From the NCBI GenBank assembly GCA_002429315.1, contig DIZC01000086.1, forward strand, positions 1 to 19,030: 19,030 bases of DNA, in the 5' to 3' direction. Under the pieces are notes generated by a model, which saw only the letters and a list, made by a program, of their open reading frames with translations, was not told the origin of the DNA and did not search any database. The DNA comes from Alphaproteobacteria bacterium UBA6038. Lineage in GTDB: Bacteria > Pseudomonadota > Alphaproteobacteria > Micropepsales > Micropepsaceae. Positions 1 to 7,252 of the stretch are shown in pieces; within the stretch, counting starts at the first letter, position 1, and each line of letters begins with the position of its first letter. Both the position numbers and the translations under genes were made by a program.

Positions 1-1133
1 CCGGCCAGCTTGTCGTACAGCCGGAAATAGTTCTGGAAGGTGATGGAGGCGAGGGTGACGTTCTCCGGCTCGATCCGGGTGCCTTCCTTGGCCTCGAGGG
101 CCTGGTGCAGGCCTTCGGAATACCGCCGGCCTTCCATCATGCGGCCGGTGAATTCGTCGATGATGATGACCTTGCCGTCCTTCTCGATGTAGTCGCGGTC
201 GCGCAGGAACAGCGTGTGGGCCTTCAGCGCCTGATTGACGTGATGGACCATGTTGATGTTTTCGATATCGTAGAGATCGCCGGTCTCCAGCAGCCCGGCC
301 TCTCGCAGCCAGCCAACCATCCGCTCGTTGCCAGTCTCGGTCAGCGTGACCGTCTTCTGCTTCTCGTCGAGTTCGTAATCGCCCTTCTCGAGGTTTGGAA
401 TAAGCGCATCGACGTTGCGGTAGAGTTCCGTCTGGTCTTCCGTGGGACCCGAAATGATCAGCGGCGTGCGCGCCTCGTCGATCAGGATCGAGTCCACTTC
501 GTCGACGATAGCAAACGAATGGCCGCGCTGTACCATCGTGGCGATGGAGTACTTCATGTTGTCGCGCAGATAATCGAAGCCGTATTCGTTATTCGTGCCG
601 TAGGTAACGTCGGCATCGTAGGATTGCTTACGCTCCTCGTCCGTCAGTCCATGCACGATGCAGCCGACAGCGAGGCCGAGGAACTTATAGATTTGTCCCA
701 TCCAGTCCGCGTCGCGGCGGGCGAGATAGTCGTTCACGGTGACGACATGGACGCCCTTGCCGGCGAGCGCATTTAGATAGACGGGCAAGGTGGCAACCAG
801 GGTCTTGCCTTCGCCGGTCTTCATCTCGGCGATGCGGCCCTCATGGAGGACCATGCCACCGGCCAGCTGCACGTCGAAATGCCGTTGTCCCAGGGTTCGC
901 TTGGCCGCCTCGCGTACCACGGCGAAGGCCTCTGGAAGCAGATCATCAAGCTCCTCATTGTTCGCCAACCGCTCCCGAAAAGCGGGGGTCTGGGCCTTTA
1001 GCTCCTCATCCGTCATGGCCTCGAAGCGGGGTTCCAGGGCGTTGATCTCCTCCACCCGCTTGAACATGGGACGGAGCTTCCGCTCGTTGACGGACCCAAA
1101 GAAACGCTGTGCGATGGCGCTAAAGCCGAGCAT
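1..1133 (-). CDS. secA: SecA preprotein translocase ATPase (N-terminal part, runs off the window)
   Basis: SecA is the cytoplasmic ATPase that drives unfolded preproteins through SecYEG. The minus-strand frame gives 377 residues starting MLGFSAIAQRFFGSVNERK, and the C-terminal part lies beyond base 1. Visible are Walker A (MKTGEGKT, residues 104-111), the DEVD helicase Walker B (211-214) and the TYGTNNEYGFDYLRD block (178-191). The preprotein cross-linking domain follows from about 225, and the fragment ends at LYDKLAG. These are diagnostic SecA sequences. The ATG at 1133-1131 has a purine-rich AGAGGA a few bases upstream and gives the usual alphaproteobacterial N-terminus. The gene is divergent from argJ, with a 177-base gap holding a TTGACA-type promoter. 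Identity is certain; only the missing C-terminus is unknown. Confidence 0.98.
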   Translation of the reverse strand, partial: MLGFSAIAQRFFGSVNERKLRPMFKRVEEINALEPRFEAMTDEELKAQTPAFRERLANNEELDDLLPEAFAVVREAAKRTLGQRHFDVQLAGGMVLHEGRIAEMKTGEGKTLVATLPVYLNALAGKGVHVVTVNDYLARRDADWMGQIYKFLGLAVGCIVHGLTDEERKQSYDADVTYGTNNEYGFDYLRDNMKYSIATMVQRGHSFAIVDEVDSILIDEARTPLIISGPTEDQTELYRNVDALIPNLEKGDYELDEKQKTVTLTETGNERMVGWLREAGLLETGDLYDIENINMVHHVNQALKAHTLFLRDRDYIEKDGKVIIIDEFTGRMMEGRRYSEGLHQALEAKEGTRIEPENVTLASITFQNYFRLYDKLA

Positions 1134-1216
1134 GAAATCCTCTGACGGGGCAGCCGGTGTGCCGGCAAGTGCGCGCAAACGCCCCAGAGGGAGCCTCCGG
1201 GTCCGCGCTGGGCAGA

Positions 1217-1245
1217 GACATAAGAACCGCCTTTCCCCTTGTCAA
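1217..1245 (-). promoter_or_regulatory. Predicted sigma-70 type promoter of secA
   Basis: Read on the minus strand there is a perfect TTGACA (1245-1240), a 17-base spacer and TATGTC (1222-1217) as a weak -10. Transcription would start near 1210, about 75 bases before the secA ATG. The -35 is ideal but the -10 matches the consensus at only three positions, so the call rests on the -35 and its placement. Confidence 0.5.
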
Positions 1246-1268
1246 TTCGAGGTAATTGGCCCTAATCC
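1239..1268 (+). promoter_or_regulatory. Possible argJ promoter overlapping the secA -35
   Basis: On the plus strand TTGTCA (1239-1244) is followed after 18 bases by TAATCC (1263-1268). The -35 is one mismatch from consensus and shares its bases with the secA -35 on the other strand. The -10 is poor. This is a plausible but unproven argJ promoter. Confidence 0.25.
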
Positions 1269-1310
1269 GCCCCGTTTGTGGTGCATTTGCGCCGGTCAGG
1301 TGAGGGGGCG

Positions 1311-2603
1311 ATGACGAAGGAGAAGCGGGTGAAACCGATTCCGGCCAGCGCCCGACGGCGCCAGGCTGCGGGTTCGGCGCGTTCGCCGCTCGCCCCTAAA
1401 TCCCTGCCGAAACTGCCCCCGTTAGCCGGAGTGCGACTGGCCACCGGCGCGGCCGGGGTCCGCTACAGGGACCGGACCGATGTCCTGCTGGTGACTCTTG
1501 CGCCCGATACGCAGGTGGCGGGTGTCTTCACCCAATCAAAGATGGCCGCCGCGCCGATAGACTGGTGCCGCACGCACCTTGCAGCCGGAACGGCGCGGGC
1601 GCTCGTGGTCAACAGCGGCAATGCCAATGCGTTCACCGGGGGCGCCGGAATGGCCGCCGCGACAGCGGTAGCGCAATCGACGGCGGCGGCGATCGGTTGC
1701 AGACCGGCCGAAGTGTTTCTTGCCTCCACCGGCATGATCGGTGAACCGCTGCCGGCGGAGAAGATCACGCGGATTCTCGGCGCGCTGGCCGAGAGTGGCG
1801 CTGCGGATGGCTGGCGCGCAGCAGCCGACGCGATCATGACCACCGACACCCACCCAAAGCTCGCAACCGCGTCGGCCGAGATCGACGGCCGCAAGGTGAG
1901 GATCAACGGCATCGCCAAAGGCTCCGGCATGATTGCGCCAGATATGGCGACCCTTCTGTCGTTCGTCTTCACCGACGCGACCATTCTTGCGCCAGCGTTG
2001 CAGACGCTGCTTTTGGAGAGTGTCAAAGCCTCGTTCAACAGCATCACCGTAGACGGCGACACCTCGACGAACGACACGCTGTTGCTCTTTGCCACTGGCA
2101 AGGGCGCACGTCACGCGGCGGTCGGCAGCGCAAGCGACAATCGACTAGCCGATTTCCGCCGCAAGCTCGACGCCGTTCTGCTCGATCTGGCGCTGCAGGT
2201 GGTTCGTGACGGCGAGGGTGCGCAGAAGCTGATTCAGGTGGATGTGAATGGCGCGGCCACAGACGAATCTGCGCGCAAGATCGCGCTTTCGATCGCCAAT
2301 TCACCCCTGGTGAAGACCGCCATTGCCGGTGGTGACGCTAATTGGGGCAGGGTGGTGATGGCGGTGGGCAAGGCAGGCGAACCGGCAGACCAGGACAGGC
2401 TGAAAATATGGTTCGGCAAAGTACTCGTTGCCGAAAACGGTGCTCGCACCAAGGCCTACAACGAAGCCGCTGCCACGAAAGCGGTCTCCGGCCGCGAAGT
2501 CAGCATCGCCATCGATCTCGGAATCGGCAAAGGCCACGCCCGGATCTACACCTGCGACCTCACCGAGGGCTACATCCACATCAACGGTTCGTATCGCAGT
2601 TAA
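1311..2603 (+). CDS. argJ: Bifunctional glutamate N-acetyltransferase / amino-acid acetyltransferase ArgJ
   Basis: ArgJ transfers the acetyl group from N-acetylornithine to glutamate, the recycling step of arginine biosynthesis; bifunctional forms also use acetyl-CoA. The 430-residue product has the family's landmarks: NSGNANAFTG (101-110), STGMIGE (139-145) and KGSGMIAPDMATLLSF (203-218). In the last, the precursor self-cleaves between Ala213 and Thr214, freeing Thr214 as the N-terminal nucleophile of the beta chain. The C-terminus contains GDANWGR and ends HINGSYRS, as expected. I chose ATG 1311 because AGGTGA lies 7 bases upstream; a GTG 33 bases earlier has no such site. The first 40 residues are basic and poorly conserved. 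Sequence cannot decide whether this enzyme is mono- or bifunctional. Confidence 0.96.
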   Translation: MTKEKRVKPIPASARRRQAAGSARSPLAPKSLPKLPPLAGVRLATGAAGVRYRDRTDVLLVTLAPDTQVAGVFTQSKMAAAPIDWCRTHLAAGTARALVVNSGNANAFTGGAGMAAATAVAQSTAAAIGCRPAEVFLASTGMIGEPLPAEKITRILGALAESGAADGWRAAADAIMTTDTHPKLATASAEIDGRKVRINGIAKGSGMIAPDMATLLSFVFTDATILAPALQTLLLESVKASFNSITVDGDTSTNDTLLLFATGKGARHAAVGSASDNRLADFRRKLDAVLLDLALQVVRDGEGAQKLIQVDVNGAATDESARKIALSIANSPLVKTAIAGGDANWGRVVMAVGKAGEPADQDRLKIWFGKVLVAENGARTKAYNEAAATKAVSGREVSIAIDLGIGKGHARIYTCDLTEGYIHINGSYRS

Positions 2604-2621
2604 TCGACCGATAATCTGAAC

Positions 2622-2651
2622 GGCTCGGCCTTGAAACAGTCGGAGCTTTTT
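2622..2651 (+). terminator. Weak possible intrinsic terminator after argJ
   Basis: GGCTC (2622-2626) can pair with GAGCT (2643-2647, one G-U), and a run of five T follows (2647-2651). The stem is only 5 bp with a 16-base loop, so termination would be inefficient at best. Confidence 0.25.
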
Positions 2652-2690
2652 GTGTCGTTTGCAAACAATTTGCGCAGGTGTCTTCAATTG

Positions 2691-2718
2691 CTGACTCCAC
2701 GTCTTAATGGGGTATTAA
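2691..2718 (+). promoter_or_regulatory. Possible promoter for mutT-flp
   Basis: CTGACT (2691-2696), a 16-base spacer and TATTAA (2713-2718) lie 30 bases before the mutT start codon in the 145-base gap after argJ. Each hexamer matches the consensus at four of six positions. Confidence 0.35.
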
Positions 2719-2748
2719 TCGCCCCGCGGCATTCTCGGAGGCACAAGC

Positions 2749-3150
2749 ATGGGCAAAACGGTGCTGGTTGCGGCCTGTGCGCTCATCGATCCGGATGGCC
2801 GCGTGCTTATTGCACAGCGTCCGCCGGGGAAAGCGATGGCGGGATTATGGGAATTTCCTGGTGGGAAGGTGGAACCGGAGGAGCGCCCGGAAGACGCGCT
2901 GATCCGGGAGCTTGCGGAAGAGCTTGGTATTACCGTGAAGGAGGCCTGCCTCGCGCCTTTTACCTTCGCGTCGCACAGCTATCCGGATTTCCATCTTCTG
3001 ATGCCGCTGTTTCTCTGTCGCCGTTGGGAGAGCACGCCGACCGCGCGGGAGCATTCCGCGCTGAAATGGATGCGAGTGAAAGATCTCGGGTCGATCCCCA
3101 TGCCACCGGCCGATTTGCCCCTTATCCCGATGCTCCGCGATCTGCTTTGA
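2749..3150 (+). CDS. mutT: MutT-type (deoxy)nucleoside triphosphate pyrophosphohydrolase
   Basis: This 133-residue Nudix hydrolase probably removes damaged nucleotides such as 8-oxo-dGTP from the pool by cleaving them to monophosphate and pyrophosphate. The Nudix box is complete: Gly39, five residues, Glu45, seven residues, then RELAEELGI (53-61), which carries the metal-binding glutamates. The preceding RPPGKAMAGLWEFPGGK is typical of MutT/CTP pyrophosphohydrolases. The ATG has GGAGG about nine bases upstream. Length matches MutT (about 130 residues). The TGA stop overlaps a TTG that probably starts the pilin gene. The substrate cannot be fixed from sequence, as close relatives also act on dCTP analogues. 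Confidence 0.93.
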   Translation: MGKTVLVAACALIDPDGRVLIAQRPPGKAMAGLWEFPGGKVEPEERPEDALIRELAEELGITVKEACLAPFTFASHSYPDFHLLMPLFLCRRWESTPTAREHSALKWMRVKDLGSIPMPPADLPLIPMLRDLL

Positions 3151-3296
3151 GTGTTTTCTCGAACGATAAGCATGGCGCGACCGCGATCGAATACGCGCTT
3201 ATCGCCGCCAGCATTTCAATCGTGATCGTCACGGCCGTGACCGCGATCGGCACGACGCTCAAGGGATTTTTCGACGCAGTCGTTGCGGGGTTCTAG
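3147..3296 (+). CDS. Flp/Fap-type IVb pilin, very short
   Basis: The predicted 49-residue protein, MSVFSNDKHG followed by ATAIEYALIAASISI, has the hallmark of Flp pilins. There is a Gly cleavage site (Gly10), Glu at +5 and Tyr at +6 of the mature form, a long hydrophobic helix, and an end TLKGFFDAVVAGF. Flp pilins are cut by a TadV/CpaA-type peptidase and built into thin adhesive fibres by the Tad machinery. I place the start at TTG 3147, whose last two bases are the first two of the mutT stop (TTGA), implying translational coupling. An in-frame ATG at 3066 inside mutT would give an unusually long leader. No clear ribosome site is seen. No tad or cpa gene is in the window. The family is clear; the start is less so. 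Confidence 0.82.
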   Translation: MSVFSNDKHGATAIEYALIAASISIVIVTAVTAIGTTLKGFFDAVVAGF

Positions 3297-4159
3297 TCCG
3301 GCTTTCCGCCACGGGCGGCAGAGAACTCCTGGGTTTGAAGCGCGTCAGCCAAACGAGCGCGCGCGGAACCCGGCGCGAGCGGCTGCTGCTGATCCTTATG
3401 CGGTGCCCAGCCGGTCAGGTACACGATGTCGAATGTCGCGCACAGGCGTCCGTCCAGTTCGGCGTGCCGCTCGGCATATTGCGCCAGCGCTGCGGCAAGC
3501 ACGTCGCGGCGTAGGAACTTTCGGCTGCGCTGTTCCAGCGCGTTGGTCTCACCGAGCGCCCGCAAATCCCGGATCAGCGTGGAAAAAACCCGATAACGGA
3601 CCTGCGTGCGCTCCACGTCTGCGACGGAAAGCGCAAACCCCGCGCGCTGCAGCAATGCACCCGCATCGCGGATGTCGGTACACGGCAGCACGCGTGGACT
3701 GACACCGCCGCTGATTTCACTTTCGGCGGCGGCAAATGCGTCGCGCAGCTCAGACAAGGTCTCGCCCCCAAAAAGCGCTGCCATAAACAGGCCGTCCGGC
3801 TTGAGCGCGCGGCGAATCTGGATCAGAGCGCCCGGCAGATCGTTGACCGCATGCAGCGACAGTACGTTGGTGATGAGGTCGAATGACCCCGGTGCGAAGG
3901 GCAGGGCTTCCTCGTCGGCAGGAATCGCGTTTCCGCGCCCCGACAGGGCGGTGCGCGTCCACTCCTCCGCGACCCCGCACAATTCGGCAAAACTCTCGTT
4001 GCGCGACGATAGGTCGAGCGCGCGGACGAACCGTCGGTTCACCGCAGCCACGCGCTCGGCCAGACGCGCAGCCGCATCCCGGACGAGAAAATCCGTGCCG
4101 CGCGCCCGGGCGCGTCTCAAGGCATATAGGCGCCGGTCGACAATCAGCGGTGGACTCAT
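3293..4159 (-). CDS. Class I SAM-dependent methyltransferase-like protein, NDUFAF5/BioC-like
   Basis: This 288-residue protein resembles the alphaproteobacterial family related to NDUFAF5, a mitochondrial complex I assembly factor, and to BioC. It begins MSPPLIVDRRLYALRRARAR and contains EEALPFAPGSFDLI with NVLSLHAVNDLPGAL, the post-motif region of these enzymes. It then has IRRALKPDGLFMAALFGG and, near the C-terminus, the family-typical IVYLTGWAPHKDQQQPL. The region where motif I should lie reads RALDLSSRNESFAEL and lacks the usual GxGxG-like glycines, and the following strand region looks shortened. SAM binding may therefore be weak. An AGGAG sits only two bases before the ATG. Its stop overlaps the pilin stop, and it is divergent from the ComF gene across 36 bases. 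Substrate unknown. Confidence 0.85.
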   Translation of the reverse strand: MSPPLIVDRRLYALRRARARGTDFLVRDAAARLAERVAAVNRRFVRALDLSSRNESFAELCGVAEEWTRTALSGRGNAIPADEEALPFAPGSFDLITNVLSLHAVNDLPGALIQIRRALKPDGLFMAALFGGETLSELRDAFAAAESEISGGVSPRVLPCTDIRDAGALLQRAGFALSVADVERTQVRYRVFSTLIRDLRALGETNALEQRSRKFLRRDVLAAALAQYAERHAELDGRLCATFDIVYLTGWAPHKDQQQPLAPGSARARLADALQTQEFSAARGGKPD

Positions 4160-4195
4160 CGCTCCTCGCTCTGGCCGTTTGTGATATTAAGGACG

Positions 4196-4990
4196 ATGGC
4201 CGCGACATACGAGACGCCGAGCGTCCGGACCGCAAAACTGACCTCCGCTCTCCGCCGCGCCGGCCGCACCGTTCTCGATATCGTCTACCCGCCGCTTTGC
4301 CTTGTCTGCCGGGCACCGGTGAGCGAGCCGCGTGCGCTTTGCGCCGCGTGCTGGAAACAGATCACCTTCTTCGACGGGCCGATGTGCATCCGCTGCGGTT
4401 TGCCCTTCGAGATCGACCCCGGCACGGATTCGCTCTGCGCGTCGTGCCTGGCCAGCCCGCCCAGCTTCGACTGCGCCCGTTCCGCGATGCGCTACGACGA
4501 TGCAAGCCGCGGTGCGGTCTTGGCGCTCAAGCGGGCAGATCGCCTGGAATTTGCCCATCTCTTCGCGCTGTGGCTGAAGCGTGCCGGCCAACCGCTATTG
4601 GAGCAAGCCGACATTATCGTCCCGGTGCCGTTGCACCGCATCCGGCTTTGGCTGCGGCGGTACAACCAATCGGCCATCCTCGCCCAGCAGCTGCACCGCT
4701 TGAGCGGTAAACCCGTCGATTCGTTCGCGCTCGTCCGCACCCGTCCGACACCAAGTCAGGGCAATATGCCCTCCGCCAAGGCGCGGCGGCGCAATGTGCA
4801 GGGCGCCTTCGCGGTTCCCAAGGGCCGAGCCGCTGCCGTTACCGGACGAACCGTGCTGCTGGTCGATGACGTGCTGACCACCGGCGCGACTGTGGAAGCT
4901 TGTGCCCGAGCACTCAGGCGCGCCGGCGCGACAAAAGTGTTGGTACTGAGCGTCGCCCGCGTTGCCCGCCCGCTTCCGCGCGTTATATAG
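4196..4990 (+). CDS. ComF-family protein (double zinc ribbon plus phosphoribosyltransferase fold)
   Basis: The 264-residue protein has four CxxC pairs in its N-terminal third (Cys35/38, 49/52, 64/67, 81/84), forming a double zinc ribbon. A type I phosphoribosyltransferase domain follows, with the PRPP loop VDDVLTTGAT (223-232). This is the ComF/GntX architecture. ComF supports uptake of transforming DNA in naturally competent bacteria, but the family is universal in alphaproteobacteria and the role here is unproven. The middle carries VPVPLHRIRLWLRRYNQSA, strongly conserved in the family. I chose ATG 4196 over GTG 4181. AAGGA precedes the ATG, although only two bases away, and GTG has no visible site. 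It heads the plus-strand run toward grxC, with a 27-base gap. Confidence 0.93.
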   Translation: MAATYETPSVRTAKLTSALRRAGRTVLDIVYPPLCLVCRAPVSEPRALCAACWKQITFFDGPMCIRCGLPFEIDPGTDSLCASCLASPPSFDCARSAMRYDDASRGAVLALKRADRLEFAHLFALWLKRAGQPLLEQADIIVPVPLHRIRLWLRRYNQSAILAQQLHRLSGKPVDSFALVRTRPTPSQGNMPSAKARRRNVQGAFAVPKGRAAAVTGRTVLLVDDVLTTGATVEACARALRRAGATKVLVLSVARVARPLPRVI

Positions 4991-5017
4991 GGGCGGCTTG
5001 AAGCGGCGCCTGAGTCG

Positions 5018-5278
5018 ATGCCGAAGATCACGATCTACACCACCCCGATCTGTCCTTACTGTGTGCGCGCCAAGGCGCTGTTGAAGAAAAAGGGGGCGCC
5101 CTTCGAGGAAGTCGATGTATTCATGAACGTGAACGCGCGCAGTGAGATGGAGGCCAAGTCGGGCGGCCGCTACACCGTACCGCAAATCTTTATCGGCCAG
5201 CATCATGTTGGCGGCTGCGACGACCTCTATGCGCTCGAGCGCGCCGGTGAACTCGATCCGCTGCTGCAGCCCGCATGA
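5018..5278 (+). CDS. grxC: Glutaredoxin 3
   Basis: This is an 86-residue thioredoxin-fold oxidoreductase that reduces disulfides and glutathionylated proteins in the cytosol using glutathione. The dithiol active site is CPYC (Cys12 and Cys15). The cis-proline segment YTVPQIFIGQ and the glutathione-binding GGCDDLYALE follow at the expected spacing. Length and motifs match GrxC rather than monothiol glutaredoxins, which carry CGFS. Its TGA overlaps the ATG of the downstream amidase (ATGA at 5275-5278), so the two are co-translated. The only purine stretch before the ATG is a weak TGAG. Confidence 0.96.
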   Translation: MPKITIYTTPICPYCVRAKALLKKKGAPFEEVDVFMNVNARSEMEAKSGGRYTVPQIFIGQHHVGGCDDLYALERAGELDPLLQPA

Positions 5279-6096
5279 GCGCTTTCCGTGCCGCCTGTGT
5301 GCAGCTGCGGTCTTCCGATGACGTGGAAGAGAACATACGGACCGCGTGCGATCTGATTCGTGAAGCCAAAGGACAGGGCGCCGATTTCATCGCGACGCCG
5401 GAGAACACCACCCTGATGGCGGTTGATGGGGGTGCCAAGCTCGACAAGAGCTTTTCGGAAGAGCGCGATCCCGCGCTGCCCCGCTTCCGCGCGCTTGCAG
5501 AAGAGCTGCGGATTTGGCTGTTGATCGGATCCCTGGCAATCAAGGTGAGCGACAGCAAAACGGCGAACCGTTCCTTTTTGATCGATCCTAAGGGCCGGAT
5601 CGCCGCACGCTACGACAAGATCTTTCTCTTCGACGTCGACTTGCCGAGCGGAGAGACCTATCGCGAATCGAACACGGTGGCGGGCGGCAGTACGGCGGTG
5701 GTGGCCGATCTGCCATGGGGCAAGCTTGGTCTTTCGATTTGCTACGATCTGCGTTTCCCACAGCTCTATCGCAAGTTGGCGCACGGTGGCGCTGTCATGT
5801 TGGCGGTGCCGAGTGCCTTCACCGAAACCACGGGCAAGGCGCATTGGCACGTGCTCTTGCGGGCGCGCGCCATTGAGAACAGCGCCTTCGTCATCGCGCC
5901 CGCTCAAGGTGGCACGCATGCCAACGGCCGCCAGACCTACGGTCACTCGCTCATTGTGGCGCCGTGGGGCGAAATTCTTGGGGAGGGCGGTACCGAGCCG
6001 GGCGTGATCGTAGCCGATATCGATCTCGATGCTGTCAGAAGTGCGCGCGAACGCGTGCCAAGCTTGCGGCATGACCGCGACTTCGGCGGGCCGTAA
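5275..6096 (+). CDS. Carbon-nitrogen hydrolase, Nit1/Nit2-like (probable deaminated glutathione amidase)
   Basis: This 273-residue nitrilase-superfamily enzyme has its catalytic triad in place: Glu43 in TPENTTL, Lys115 in RYDKIFLFD and Cys156 in SICYDLRFPQLYR. The family hydrolyses amide C-N bonds. The branch closest to this sequence, with DLPSGETYRES, repairs deaminated glutathione or acts as an omega-amidase. Its position directly after glutaredoxin, with an ATGA overlap, supports a glutathione link but does not prove it. HWHVLLRARAIEN and GRQTYGHSLIVAPWG are also family signatures. The length is typical. The 3' end overlaps the next predicted gene if that gene starts at 6071. Confidence 0.92.
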   Translation: MSAFRAACVQLRSSDDVEENIRTACDLIREAKGQGADFIATPENTTLMAVDGGAKLDKSFSEERDPALPRFRALAEELRIWLLIGSLAIKVSDSKTANRSFLIDPKGRIAARYDKIFLFDVDLPSGETYRESNTVAGGSTAVVADLPWGKLGLSICYDLRFPQLYRKLAHGGAVMLAVPSAFTETTGKAHWHVLLRARAIENSAFVIAPAQGGTHANGRQTYGHSLIVAPWGEILGEGGTEPGVIVADIDLDAVRSARERVPSLRHDRDFGGP

Positions 6097-6679
6097 AGCG
6101 GCACTCGGCATGCGCTGCCATTCCGGCTGGGCGGCGGTCATCCTTGTTGCGGGCACGCGCGAGCGTGTCGAGATTCTCGATCGTCGCGGTGTTCAACTCT
6201 GCGATCCGGCGATCGAGGATTCCAAGCAACCGTTCCATGCCGCCGAGGCCCTCCCGTTCGCACGTGCCGAGGCTTTCATCCGACGCTGCCGCGATGCAAC
6301 CGAAGCGCTTGCAAACCGGGCGCTTGAAGACCTTCTCGTTATCGCGGAGGCAAATGGCCGGAAATTGGCGGGTTGCGGCATTCTTTCAGCCTCGGGTCGC
6401 AAGCTGCCGCCATTGAGGGACATTCTTGCATCGCATGCGCTCATTCACGCGGCAGAAGGCGAGTTCTATCGCGACGCGATGGCGACAGCCTGCGAACGCG
6501 CGAAGCTCCCGGTCGTGCGCATCCGCGAACGGGAAGCTTTCCGCCAAGCGTCCGACCAGATTGGATTACCAGAGAGCCATCTGAAGCAGCGGCTTGCGGC
6601 ACTCGGCAAAGCCTTGGGGCCGCCATGGACCGCGGATCAGAAGCTAGCCACACTTGGCGGCTGGATTGCGCTCGGTTAA
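6071..6679 (+). CDS. Conserved hypothetical protein, function unknown
   Basis: The 202-residue product has no catalytic motif I recognise. It appears to belong to an unnamed alphaproteobacterial family, judged by blocks such as AAVILVAGTRERVEILDRRG, a KQPFHAAEAL stretch, LASHALIHAAEGEFYRDA and a C-terminal GPPWTADQKLATLGGW. It looks soluble, alpha-helical and Arg/Ala-rich, with no signal peptide or membrane segment. The start is uncertain. ATG 6071 overlaps the amidase gene by 26 bases; ATG 6110 lies just past the amidase stop and begins MRCHSGWAAVILVAG. Neither has a good ribosome site. The same-strand position between the amidase and DUF1178 genes supports a real gene. Function should not be guessed. 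Confidence 0.75.
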   Translation: MTATSAGRKAALGMRCHSGWAAVILVAGTRERVEILDRRGVQLCDPAIEDSKQPFHAAEALPFARAEAFIRRCRDATEALANRALEDLLVIAEANGRKLAGCGILSASGRKLPPLRDILASHALIHAAEGEFYRDAMATACERAKLPVVRIREREAFRQASDQIGLPESHLKQRLAALGKALGPPWTADQKLATLGGWIALG

Positions 6680-6762
6680 CGGTGCCGCTGGCCGAAACGG
6701 TTGCGGAACCGGGCGTTTACCCCCATGTTCTAGGCTGACGATGTCATTCGAGTGAATTCGGC

Positions 6763-7245
6763 GTGATCGTATACAGTCTGCATTGCAGCAAAGGGCATAC
6801 GTTTGAGGGCTGGTTCGCCAGCATGACCGCCTTTGACGACCAAAAGGCGAGTGGAAAGCTGTTATGTCCGGTCTGCAATTCCCGGCGGATTGTAAAGGCG
6901 CCAATGGCGCCGGCGCTATCCAGCTCCGTGGGCGAGGGTAAGCGGACCATCTTTGCGGTGCCGGCCGTACCTGCGGCCGTGACGGCCGACGCACCTGCAC
7001 CGGTGCATTCTGTTCCCGATGAAATGCGGAAGATGCGCCAGTTCATGACCGGCCTGCGCAAGTACATCCAGGAAAACGCCGAATACGTTGGCCCGAAATT
7101 TTCCGAGGAAGCCCGCAAGATCCATTACGGTGAGGCCGAGGAGCGGCACATCTATGGCGAAGCCTCGCTCGAAGAAGCCGCCGATCTTGTGGAAGAGGGC
7201 ATCGACGTCGCGCCGCTCCCGCTGGACCTGAACGAAGCCAATTGA
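6763..7245 (+). CDS. DUF1178 family protein with a predicted zinc site
   Basis: The 160-residue protein starts at a GTG and reads MIVYSLHCSKGHTFEGWF. Its N-terminus has a probable metal site made of Cys8, His12, Cys35 and Cys38 (LLCPVC), the mark of DUF1178. A variable Ala/Pro linker follows (about 50-85). Then comes a conserved helical part containing MRQFMTGLRKYIQENAEYVG, EARKIHYGEAEERHIYGEA and a C-terminal DLVEEGIDVAPLPLDLN, all typical. The biochemical role of DUF1178 is unknown. It commonly follows a nitrilase-family gene in alphaproteobacteria, as here. It converges on ptsP with only seven bases between stops. Confidence 0.92.
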   Translation: MIVYSLHCSKGHTFEGWFASMTAFDDQKASGKLLCPVCNSRRIVKAPMAPALSSSVGEGKRTIFAVPAVPAAVTADAPAPVHSVPDEMRKMRQFMTGLRKYIQENAEYVGPKFSEEARKIHYGEAEERHIYGEASLEEAADLVEEGIDVAPLPLDLNEAN

Positions 7246-7252
7246 TCTGCCG

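Noticed and set aside
105..1314. Plus-strand open frames (105-776 and 790-1314) opposite secA
   Set aside because: They are the complement of a clear SecA coding sequence and have no domain signature.
2657..2666. Perfect palindrome GTTTGCAAAC upstream of mutT
   Set aside because: Ten bases with no second copy and no clear position relative to a promoter; too short to call an operator.
2631..3296. A long frame whose end encodes the Flp pilin
   Set aside because: Its first two-thirds are an out-of-frame reading of the mutT gene; only the part from about 3147 is protein-like, so the gene was shortened to that.
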